This document shows positions 6,361-13,055 of a DNA stretch of 13,633 nucleotides, piece by piece. This DNA is from Lentimicrobium sp. (lineage in GTDB: Bacteria; Bacteroidota; Bacteroidia; Flavobacteriales; Flavobacteriaceae), in assembly GCA_022758945.1 (NCBI GenBank), contig JAEMQE010000282.1:1-13633 (forward strand), written 5' to 3'. The notes beneath the pieces were generated by a model that searched no databases, was not told where the DNA came from, and saw nothing but the letters and a program-made list of their open reading frames with translations. Made by a program: the position numbers and the translations under genes. Position 1 is the first letter of the stretch. The number at the start of each line of letters is the position of its first letter.

Positions 6361-7248
6361 TTAGTCGATTGCTCTTTTTGTAATATCGCCAAAAGCATCG
6401 ATTCTTCTATCTCTAAAGAAAGGCCAATTCTGGCGAACATTTTCTTGTAAATCTAAATCGACTTCTGCAATCAAGATTTCTTCTTTATCGTGTGAGGCTT
6501 GCGCCAAAATTTCGCCTTGTGGTCCTGCAATAAACGAAGAACCCCAAAACTGAATTCCAGCAGTATCAGGCAAATATTGTTCTAATCCGATTCTATTAGC
6601 TGCGGCAACGTAAACGCCATTGGCAACAGCGTGACCTTTCATTACATTCATCCAAGCGCCGTGTTGGTTTTCGCCGAATTGTTCTTTTTCCAATGGATGC
6701 CAACCGATTGCTGTTGGATAAAACAACACATCCGCACCTTGTAATGCCGTCAAACGTGCCGCTTCTGGAAACCATTGATCCCAACAAATCAGCGTTCCAA
6801 TTTTTCCTTTATTGGTAGAAAAAGCTTTGAAACCTAAATCGCCAGGCGTAAAATAGAATTTTTCGTAAAAATGGGGGTCATCCGGAATATGCATTTTACG
6901 ATACAAACCCGCTTCGGAACCATCGGTGTCGATGATGTAAGCACTATTATGGTAAATTCCCGCCATTCTTTTTTCGAAGAAAGGAACAATAATCACGACT
7001 CCCAATTCTTTTGCCAAAGCACTAAAAGCAATAAACGAAGTGCTGTACAAGGGTTCTGCTAAAGCAAAATTATCTACATCTTCACTTTGACAAAAATAGT
7101 GACTGCTATATAATTCAGGTAAGGAAATCACTTCCGCTCCTTGACTGGCGGCATCTCTTACCCAACTCAAACATTTTTTCAGGTTGTTTTCGGCAACATC
7201 GTTCAGATTCAATTGAATAACCGCTATTTTGTATTTTTTCTTTGGCAT
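6361..7248 (-). CDS. aguB: N-carbamoylputrescine amidase
   Basis: This nitrilase-superfamily amidase hydrolyses N-carbamoylputrescine to putrescine, CO2 and ammonia, completing the agmatine route begun by the adjacent aguA. From the ATG at 7248 the protein is 295 residues. The Glu-Lys-Cys triad is visible: Glu45 in SLPELYSSH, Lys118 in YRKMHIPDDPHFYEKF, and Cys155 in LICWDQWFPEAARL. The YRKMHIPDDP and PTAIGWHP segments are characteristic of the AguB branch. An in-frame TTG at 7269 would add seven residues, but I prefer the ATG: MPKKKYKIAVIQLN is the usual family start, and a candidate -7 box (7267-7274) overlaps that TTG. The stop lies two bases before the aguA start. Upstream is the clpB terminator, so aguB-aguA has its own promoter. 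No arginine decarboxylase is present in the window. Confidence 0.95.
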   Translation of the reverse strand: MPKKKYKIAVIQLNLNDVAENNLKKCLSWVRDAASQGAEVISLPELYSSHYFCQSEDVDNFALAEPLYSTSFIAFSALAKELGVVIIVPFFEKRMAGIYHNSAYIIDTDGSEAGLYRKMHIPDDPHFYEKFYFTPGDLGFKAFSTNKGKIGTLICWDQWFPEAARLTALQGADVLFYPTAIGWHPLEKEQFGENQHGAWMNVMKGHAVANGVYVAAANRIGLEQYLPDTAGIQFWGSSFIAGPQGEILAQASHDKEEILIAEVDLDLQENVRQNWPFFRDRRIDAFGDITKRAID

Positions 7249-7266
7249 AGGGCAAAATTTAGAGTG

Positions 7267-7301
7267 CAAAAATAGTGATTTTTATAATGAATAGGGGCAA
7301 A
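7267..7301 (-). promoter_or_regulatory. Candidate promoter of aguB-aguA
   Basis: On the minus strand, TTTG at 7301-7298 is followed after 23 nt by TATTTTTG at 7274-7267, a full -7 match with a somewhat long spacer. The start would fall near 7260, giving a leader of roughly 12 nt before the ATG at 7248. This placement would put the alternative TTG start at 7269 outside the transcript. Confidence 0.45.
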
Positions 7302-7346
7302 GAGGATTGGAAAAATTTTACACATTTGAGATTGATTTTTTGAAAT

Positions 7347-7376
7347 AAAAAACACCAGCCTTTCGACCAGTGTTTT
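7347..7376 (-). terminator. clpB terminator with GAAA tetraloop
   Basis: In minus-strand RNA a 12-bp stem (7376-7365 with 7360-7349) closes on a GAAA tetraloop, left arm AAAACACUGGUC and right arm GGCUGGUGUUUU, followed by a run of six U in total. Three pairs are G-U wobbles, which would be mismatches in plus-strand RNA, so the hairpin is directional and serves clpB, whose stop lies 25 nt upstream. Confidence 0.85.
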
Positions 7377-7400
7377 CATAAAATTATAATTGTCTCTTGA

Positions 7401-10007
7401 TTAATGAACCAACTCACTCTGGTTTCTGAATACCAATTTCCCATCAAAGGCATCAATCAAAACGATGCTGTCGGTCGTGATTTTTCCAGAGAGAATTTCT
7501 TTGGATAATTCATTGAGAACGTCTCTTTGAATCACACGTTTTACGGGTCTGGCGCCAAATTGCGGATCGTAGCCTTTCTCAGAAAGATAGTTAATCGCTT
7601 CTGGAGTAGCATCCAAAGTTATGCCTTGGAGCGCCAACATTTTTTTGACACTTTTCAGTTGCAAGCCTACGATTTGAGCAATATTAGCACTAGTCAACGG
7701 AGTAAACATCACGATTTCATCTATACGATTGATGAATTCAGGACGAACGGTTTGTTTCAATAAACCCAAAACTTCTACTTTGGCTGCTTCGGTAGCGGCT
7801 TCGACGCTTCCTTTGAGGTTCTCGAATTTCTCTTGTATAATCTGGCTTCCCATATTGGAAGTCATAATGATAATTGTGTTTTTAAAATCAGCTAATCGTC
7901 CTTTGTTGTCCGTCAATCGTCCTTCGTCCAAAACCTGTAACAAAATGTTGAAAGTGTCGGGATGCGCTTTTTCAATTTCATCCAGCAGAATCACGGAATA
8001 GGGTTTTCTTCGCACGGCTTCGGTCAATTGTCCTCCTTCGTCATAACCTACATATCCCGGAGGCGCTCCAACCAATCGGCTCACACTATGGCGTTCTTGG
8101 TATTCGCTCATATCGATTCGGGTCATTGCGTTTTCATCGTCGAATAAATATTCGGCTAAAGCTTTGGCCAATTCGGTTTTTCCAACGCCTGTTGTTCCCA
8201 AGAAAAGAAAAGTTCCCACCGGTTTTTTCATATCCTGTAATCCCGCACGGCTTCTTCGAACGGCATCGCTCACGGCCTCGATGGCTTCTTCCTGACCTAC
8301 GACGCGTTTGTGTAATTCGGCTTCCAGATGCAAGAGTTTTTCTCTTTCGCCTTGCAACATTTTCATCACGGGAATTCCAGTCCATTTGGCTACAACTTCG
8401 GCAATGTCTTCTCGGGTAACTTCTTCTTTTATTAGGGAAGTTCCTCCAGATTGATCTTTGGCCAATTGTTTTTGGAAAGCATCCAATCGTTCTTGTGCTT
8501 CTTTGATTTTTCCGTAACGAATTTCGGCCACTTTTCCATAATCGCCTTCGCGTTCGGCACGTTCGGCTTCGTATTTAAAGTCTTCAATTTCGGTTTTTAC
8601 GGCTTGAATGTTATCGACTACATCTTTCTCGGATTTCCATTTGGTGAAGACTTCGTTTCGGTCGTCTTTTAGGTTAGCCAAATCCATTCCCAAAGCTTTC
8701 AGTTTGCTTTCGTCTTTCTCGCGTTTGATGGCGGCAATTTCTATTTCCAACTGCATAATTTTTCGATCCAAAACATCCAATTCTTCCGGTTTCGAATTGA
8801 TTTCCATACGAATTTTCGAAGCGGCTTCGTCCATTAAATCAATGGCTTTATCGGGCAAAAATCGGTTGGTAATATAACGTTGCGATAATTCTACAGCCGC
8901 AATAATGGCATCGTCTTTTATCTGGACTTTATGGTGTGTTTCGTATTTTTCCTTGATACCACGAAGGATAGAAATGGCACTTTCGGTATCGGGTTCCTCA
9001 ATCATTACTTTTTGGAAACGACGTTCGAGTGCTTTGTCTTTTTCGAAGTATTTTTGGTATTCGTCCAAAGTGGTTGCACCAATAGCACGCAGTTCGCCAC
9101 GAGCCAAAGCGGGTTTCAAGATATTAGCTGCATCCATTGCGCCTTCGCCTCCACCAGCGCCAACAAGTGTGTGGATTTCGTCAATGAAAAGTACAATATC
9201 ACCTTCGGCAGCCGTAACTTCTTTCACGACTGATTTGAGACGTTCTTCGAATTCTCCTTTGTATTTTGCTCCGGCAATCAAAGCGCCCATATCGAGTGAA
9301 AACACGATTTTATCTTTCAGGTTTTCGGGAACGTCGCCATCTACGATTCTATGTGCCAAACCTTCGGCGATGGCGGTTTTACCAACACCAGGTTCACCAA
9401 CTAACATTGGATTATTTTTAGTTCGACGCGTCAGAATTTGTAACACTCTACGGATTTCTTCGTCACGACCAATAACAGGATCGAGTTTGCCAGTTCGGGC
9501 TAATTCGTTGAGGTTTTTGGCGTATTTATTAAGCGAATTATAGTTTTCTTCGGCAGAAGCAGAAGTCACTCTTTCGCCTTTTCGAAGTTCATCGATGGCG
9601 GCTTTCAATCCTTTTTCGGTAACGCCTTGGTCTTTTAAAATTTGAGAAACCTTGCTTTTAGATGCAAAAATAGCCAAGATTAAATGCTCGATCGAAACGA
9701 ATTCATCGTTCATTTTTTGTGCTATAATTTCGGCTTCGTTAAGCGTGGTTCCAGCTGTTCTTGAAAATTGAATTTCGCCCCCAGAAACTTTTGGAAAGCT
9801 CTGAATGGTGCTGTCTAAAATTTGTTCGAACAACGGAACATTTACATTTAGTTTTTTCAAAATGAAAGGAGCCACATTTTCATCGACTTCGAATATTGCC
9901 TTGAAAATGTGTTCATTTTCTATTTGTTGTTGTCCAAAACGCTGCGCCAATTGCTGTGAAAGCTGAATGGCTTCTTGTGATTTGATTGTAAATTTATTGA
10001 TATTCAT
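7401..10007 (-). CDS. clpB: ATP-dependent disaggregase ClpB
   Basis: ClpB is the Hsp100 hexamer that, with DnaK, pulls proteins out of aggregates in the cytoplasm. The 868-residue length matches the family. Domains in order are the double Clp N-domain (about 1-145), NBD1 with Walker A GEPGVGKT (204-211), Walker B LFIDEIH (273-279) and pore loop KYKGEFEER (248-256), the coiled-coil middle domain (about 405-525, rich in Glu/Lys), which distinguishes ClpB from ClpA and ClpC, and NBD2 with Walker A GTTGVGKT (604-611), pore loop GAPPGYVGYDEGG (647-659) and Walker B LLDEIEK (674-680). The C-terminal sensor-2 segment GARPVKR is present. The ATG at 10007 begins MNINKFTIKSQEAIQ, the standard N-domain start. 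It stands alone, divergent from ytxJ with a 169-nt spacer, and ends at a strong terminator. Heat induction would be expected, but I see no recognised heat-shock operator. Confidence 0.98.
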   Translation of the reverse strand: MNINKFTIKSQEAIQLSQQLAQRFGQQQIENEHIFKAIFEVDENVAPFILKKLNVNVPLFEQILDSTIQSFPKVSGGEIQFSRTAGTTLNEAEIIAQKMNDEFVSIEHLILAIFASKSKVSQILKDQGVTEKGLKAAIDELRKGERVTSASAEENYNSLNKYAKNLNELARTGKLDPVIGRDEEIRRVLQILTRRTKNNPMLVGEPGVGKTAIAEGLAHRIVDGDVPENLKDKIVFSLDMGALIAGAKYKGEFEERLKSVVKEVTAAEGDIVLFIDEIHTLVGAGGGEGAMDAANILKPALARGELRAIGATTLDEYQKYFEKDKALERRFQKVMIEEPDTESAISILRGIKEKYETHHKVQIKDDAIIAAVELSQRYITNRFLPDKAIDLMDEAASKIRMEINSKPEELDVLDRKIMQLEIEIAAIKREKDESKLKALGMDLANLKDDRNEVFTKWKSEKDVVDNIQAVKTEIEDFKYEAERAEREGDYGKVAEIRYGKIKEAQERLDAFQKQLAKDQSGGTSLIKEEVTREDIAEVVAKWTGIPVMKMLQGEREKLLHLEAELHKRVVGQEEAIEAVSDAVRRSRAGLQDMKKPVGTFLFLGTTGVGKTELAKALAEYLFDDENAMTRIDMSEYQERHSVSRLVGAPPGYVGYDEGGQLTEAVRRKPYSVILLDEIEKAHPDTFNILLQVLDEGRLTDNKGRLADFKNTIIIMTSNMGSQIIQEKFENLKGSVEAATEAAKVEVLGLLKQTVRPEFINRIDEIVMFTPLTSANIAQIVGLQLKSVKKMLALQGITLDATPEAINYLSEKGYDPQFGARPVKRVIQRDVLNELSKEILSGKITTDSIVLIDAFDGKLVFRNQSELVH

Positions 10008-10047
10008 TTTACTTTTTATTTAAAGTTTAATGTGTTATTGGATGTGC

Positions 10048-10078
10048 TTGTGTTAGGATTAAAGTTATTGTATCTTCG
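10048..10078 (+). promoter_or_regulatory. Candidate promoter of ytxJ
   Basis: TTG at 10048-10050 is followed after exactly 20 nt by TATCTTCG at 10071-10078, one base from the common Bacteroidota -7 form TATCTTTG. The leader to the ATG at 10177 would be about 90 nt and would include the direct repeat at 10148-10180. It overlaps the candidate clpB promoter on the opposite strand. Confidence 0.45.
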
Positions 10079-10094
10079 GCAAATAATCGTCAAA
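10060..10094 (-). promoter_or_regulatory. Weak candidate promoter of clpB
   Basis: On the minus strand, TTTG at 10094-10091 is followed after 23 nt by TAACTTTA at 10067-10060, a match to TAnnTTTG except at the last base. The leader to the clpB ATG would be about 45-50 nt. The long spacer and imperfect box make this a tentative call; a different sigma factor might drive clpB. Confidence 0.25.
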
Positions 10095-10147
10095 TGTTGT
10101 TCCAACTCTAAAGTTACGACATTTTGACTGTATAGAAGGGGTTTACG

Positions 10148-10180
10148 AACGACAAAATGACTTAAAAAACGACAAAATGA
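10148..10180 (+). repeat. 13-bp direct repeat spanning the ytxJ start codon
   Basis: AACGACAAAATGA occurs at 10148-10160 and again at 10168-10180, a period of 20 bp. The second copy contains the ytxJ start codon (10177-10179). The first copy contains an ATG at 10157 that opens a two-codon reading frame, Met-Thr-stop (ATG ACT TAA). The repeat is seen; its role is unknown. Confidence 0.65.
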
Positions 10181-10566
10181 GTGTATTTTCAAATCTTTTC
10201 GGAAGTTCCGAAAAACAAGATAATTTTAGTGGCAAAATCAATTGGATTCCATTAACTGATTTGGGTCAGTTAAATGAAATTATAAGTTCTTCAAACGAAA
10301 AACCAGTAGTGATTTTTAAACATAGTACCCGTTGTAGCGTCAGCAGAATGGCGTTAAAACAATTTGAAAATGAATTCGATTTAAAAAATCAAGTAGATGC
10401 TTATTTCCTGGATTTATTGGAACATCGCGATATATCGAATGAAATTGCTTCCCGTTTTGGAGTGTATCATCAATCGCCACAATTGTTGTTAATCAAAGAA
10501 GGAAAATCGGTTTATGATGTTTCTCATAGCGATATTGATGCTGAGGAATTGAAAGGAAAGTTGTAG
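10177..10566 (+). CDS. ytxJ: Monothiol bacilliredoxin-like protein YtxJ
   Basis: The 129-residue protein matches the YtxJ (DUF2847) family, a thioredoxin-fold group linked to bacillithiol and thought to remove bacillithiol from oxidised protein thiols in the cytoplasm. Seen in the sequence are the strand PVVIFKHST (43-51), then RCSVSRMALKQFE (52-64) with the redox cysteine Cys53 at the start of the helix. The B. subtilis homologue has TCPIS at this place. A likely cis-proline follows at Pro101 in HQSPQLLLI. Cys53 is the only cysteine in the protein, so it must act as a monothiol enzyme. The ATG at 10177 gives a short polar N-terminus MSVFSNLFGS usual for this family. It stands alone, divergent from clpB, and is followed by a long hairpin. 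That the host makes bacillithiol is inference; no bacillithiol synthesis genes lie in the window. Confidence 0.9.
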   Translation: MSVFSNLFGSSEKQDNFSGKINWIPLTDLGQLNEIISSSNEKPVVIFKHSTRCSVSRMALKQFENEFDLKNQVDAYFLDLLEHRDISNEIASRFGVYHQSPQLLLIKEGKSVYDVSHSDIDAEELKGKL

Positions 10567-10621
10567 ATTCTTGTTTTTCACCACAGATTAACAAAGAATC
10601 AATCGGATTTCAAAATTTATA

Positions 10622-10673
10622 AAAGCCACGAATTCACGAATTATATTAGTTTAATTTGTGAATTCGTGGTTTT
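10622..10673. terminator. 22-bp hairpin between ytxJ and argH; likely terminator or dispersed palindrome
   Basis: Arms 10622-10643 and 10652-10673 pair over 22 bp (two G-U pairs in plus-strand RNA) around an 8-nt loop. The core is a perfect 12-bp inverted repeat, CCACGAATTCAC with GTGAATTCGTGG. The right arm ends in four T, so it can stop ytxJ transcription, and it can probably stop argH on the other strand too, with two internal mismatches there. Its length and its GAATTC-rich arms go beyond a normal terminator and resemble a dispersed palindromic repeat. Confidence 0.7.
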
Positions 10674-10693
10674 AATTTACTTGGTTTAAAAGC

Positions 10694-11974
10694 TTACAAA
10701 GCCAAATTCATCTTTTCCTTAATTTCCTGCAAACAAAGGTTGTTGATGCTTCCTTCGTGTGTGTGTTTGGTAGCTTTTGGCGATTGGAAAGTGCCGTTTT
10801 CCAGTTGTTCTGCAACGGCTTTGTAGGCATCTCTAAAAGGTATTCCGGCCACGACCATTTCGTTTAAAGTGTCAACAGTAAACAAATAATTGTATTTTGG
10901 GTCGTCTAGAATATGTTCTTTTACTTTAATGTCTTTGATAGAGAAAATAGCAATATCTAAACAGGCTTTCAGGTTTTGAATGGCGGGAAATAATCCTTCT
11001 TTCAATAATTGAAAATCACGATGGTACCCACTCGGTAAGTTGTTGGTAATTAAAGTAATTTCGTAAGGCAAGGCTTGAATTTTGTTGCATTTTCCACGGA
11101 TCAACTCGAAAACATCTGGGTTTTTTTTGTGAGGCATAATGCTGGAACCTGTCGTTAAATGGGCAGGCAAAGTGATAAAATCAAAATTCTGGCTCATATA
11201 CAAACAAACGTCCATCGAGAATTTTGCCAAGGTTGCGGCAACGCTACTCATCGCAAAAGCTACCGTTTTCTCTGATTTCCCACGACTCATTTGTGCCGCA
11301 ACCGAATTGAATTTTAAAGTTTCAAAACCCAGTTCTTTGGTTGTATAAGTTCTGTTGATAGGGAAGGAGCTTCCGTATCCTGCGGCCGAGCCCAATGGAT
11401 TTTGATCCACAATTTTCAGGGCAGCATTCAACATCGTGATGTCGTCAATCAAAGTTTCGGCATAAGCGGAAAACCACATTCCGAAAGAAGAAGGCATCGC
11501 AATTTGCAAATGCGTATAACCTGGCAACAACACGTTTTGGTGTTTTTCGGCAGATTCCATCAACAAATTGAACAAAGTTTGTACTTGTAATTTGAATTCG
11601 ATTATTACATCTTTTAGATACAAATTCACGTCAACCAAAACTTGGTCGTTACGGGAACGAGCGGTATGGATTTTCTTTCCTGCATCGCCTAATTTTACTG
11701 TCAATAAATATTCAATTTTGGAATGTACATCTTCAAAATTATCTTCGATTTCGAATTCGCCTTTTTCAACTTCAATAATGATGTCTTCTAAAGCCAAAAC
11801 TAAAGAATCGGTTTCTTCTTCTGTCAAAAGACCAATTTGGTTCAACATTTTTGCGTGTGCGATGGAACCCAACGCATCATATTTGGCCAAAACTAAATCC
11901 AATTCACGGTCGTTTCCAACGGTGAAATGTTCAATTTGTTTATCTGTTGGTATTCCTTTTTCCCAAAGTTTCAT
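10694..11974 (-). CDS. argH: Argininosuccinate lyase
   Basis: ArgH splits argininosuccinate into arginine and fumarate, the last step of arginine synthesis, as a cytoplasmic homotetramer. The 426-residue protein shows the fumarase/aspartase superfamily motifs: EDVHSKIEYLL (81-91), TARSRNDQ (104-111), PGYTHLQ with His155 (151-157), NPLGSAAGYG (192-201), and the flexible signature loop GSSIMPHKKNPD (276-287) carrying the conserved serines. It is about 35 residues shorter than the usual 455-465 of other phyla; the C-terminus reads KHTHEGSINNLCLQEIKEKM, which I recognise as the short Bacteroidota form, so this is not a truncation. The ATG at 11974 gives the standard MKLWEKG start. It is the last gene of argB-argE-argH, ten bases after argE, and it faces ytxJ across a long hairpin. 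Confidence 0.97.
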   Translation of the reverse strand: MKLWEKGIPTDKQIEHFTVGNDRELDLVLAKYDALGSIAHAKMLNQIGLLTEEETDSLVLALEDIIIEVEKGEFEIEDNFEDVHSKIEYLLTVKLGDAGKKIHTARSRNDQVLVDVNLYLKDVIIEFKLQVQTLFNLLMESAEKHQNVLLPGYTHLQIAMPSSFGMWFSAYAETLIDDITMLNAALKIVDQNPLGSAAGYGSSFPINRTYTTKELGFETLKFNSVAAQMSRGKSEKTVAFAMSSVAATLAKFSMDVCLYMSQNFDFITLPAHLTTGSSIMPHKKNPDVFELIRGKCNKIQALPYEITLITNNLPSGYHRDFQLLKEGLFPAIQNLKACLDIAIFSIKDIKVKEHILDDPKYNYLFTVDTLNEMVVAGIPFRDAYKAVAEQLENGTFQSPKATKHTHEGSINNLCLQEIKEKMNLAL

Positions 11975-11984
11975 AGGCGTATTT

Positions 11985-13055
11985 TTATTGTTTGAAAAAA
12001 TCAGTCAGTATTTTAATATACAATTGGATTCCTTCTTCGATTTCGTTTAAAAATATAAATTCGTCGGCCGAATGGGAACGCAAAGTTTCTCCAGGGCCCA
12101 TTTTTAAAGACTTACAACTCAAAACCGACTGATCCGAAAGGGTAGGCGAGCCGTAAGTTGTTCTTCCCAAAGCGATTCCTGCTTGTACCAATCCGTGTGA
12201 AACAGGAATGGAAGATGCATTTAAATGCATCGAACGTGGAGTTACCTCGGCAGCCACATTTTCTTTTACGGTTGCTAAAATTTCTTTGTTGTTGTAACAG
12301 TCATTCACTCGAATGTCGATGACCAAATGGCATTCAGCGGGAACGACATTATGTTGTTTCCCTGCGGAAATTTGTGTTACTGTCATTTTTACGGGACCTA
12401 AAACTTCGGATATTTTTTCGAATTGATAAGTTTTAAACCATTCAATTACGGGCATTGCATTGTAAATGGGATTGTCCGGATTGTTGTGTGCGGCGTGACT
12501 GGCGGTGCCTTTTACAACTACATCCAAGACCAATAATCCTTTTTCGGCTACAGCCAATTGCATTAATGTGGGTTCACCAACAATGGCGCAATCCAACTCC
12601 GGTAAATGCTTTAAAACGCTGTTTAATCCCTTTTTTCCGCTGCTTTCTTCTTCGGCAGAAGCTACCATTACGATATTGTACGGCAGATTTTCATTGGCAT
12701 AAAAATGAACAAATGTTGCCATTAATGAAACCAAAGCACCTCCCGCATCATTGCTTCCGAGTCCAAATAATTTGCCATCTTCTACAATCGCATCAAACGG
12801 GTTTTTTGTATATCCTTGGTTGGGTTTTACCGTATCGTGGTGCGAATTGAGTAAAAGCGTGGGTTTGGATTTGTCAAAATATTTATTAAAAGCCCAAACA
12901 TTATTATTTTTTCTTTCAAAAGAAATGTTATTTTGAGTAAACCAATTTTCGATTAAAAGTGCTGTTTGATCTTCTTCGCTCGAAAAGGAAGGTGTTTCAA
13001 TCAATGCTTTTAATAGCGCAATGGCTTCTTGAGTAAGGGTTTCTATGTTTTTCAT
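11985..13055 (-). CDS. argE: N-acyl-ornithine deacylase, M20 family (ArgE)
   Basis: This M20 metallohydrolase very probably releases ornithine from its N-acyl form (acetyl or succinyl) in arginine synthesis. The 356-residue protein carries the M20 metal and catalytic set in order: SHHDTV with His72 and Asp74, LGSNDAGGAL with Asp103, SAEEESSG with Glu135/Glu136, GEPT with Glu161, and SHSADEF with His328. The dimerisation domain (about 178-285) includes KGTASHAAHNNPDNPIYNAM and KQHNVVPAECHL. The ATG at 13055 overlaps the argB stop as ATGA (13052-13055), so translation is likely coupled, and argH follows ten bases later. In Bacteroides fragilis the pathway uses N-succinyl intermediates, and the flavobacterial pathway may as well; the sequence alone does not tell which acyl group is removed. 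A dipeptidase-like role is much less likely given the operon. Confidence 0.9.
   Translation of the reverse strand: MKNIETLTQEAIALLKALIETPSFSSEEDQTALLIENWFTQNNISFERKNNNVWAFNKYFDKSKPTLLLNSHHDTVKPNQGYTKNPFDAIVEDGKLFGLGSNDAGGALVSLMATFVHFYANENLPYNIVMVASAEEESSGKKGLNSVLKHLPELDCAIVGEPTLMQLAVAEKGLLVLDVVVKGTASHAAHNNPDNPIYNAMPVIEWFKTYQFEKISEVLGPVKMTVTQISAGKQHNVVPAECHLVIDIRVNDCYNNKEILATVKENVAAEVTPRSMHLNASSIPVSHGLVQAGIALGRTTYGSPTLSDQSVLSCKSLKMGPGETLRSHSADEFIFLNEIEEGIQLYIKILTDFFKQ

Noticed and set aside
7249..7269. Seven-residue N-terminal extension of AguB from a TTG at 7269
   Set aside because: The candidate -7 box overlaps this codon, and the normal family N-terminus starts at the ATG at 7248.
8905..9543. 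212-residue open frame on the plus strand inside clpB
   Set aside because: It lies wholly antisense to the conserved NBD1 of clpB. The serine-rich translation is the usual antisense reflection of clpB codon use, and there is no independent promoter or family match. Several shorter frames in clpB, argH and argE are the same kind of shadow.
10109..10116. Second TAACTTTA on the minus strand as a -7 box for clpB
   Set aside because: No TTG or TTTG lies at an acceptable distance upstream; the nearest TTTG is 36 nt away.
10694..11974. ArgH as a C-terminally truncated gene because it is shorter than the usual 455-465 residues
   Set aside because: The C-terminus is coherent and looks like the normal short Bacteroidota form, with all catalytic motifs present.
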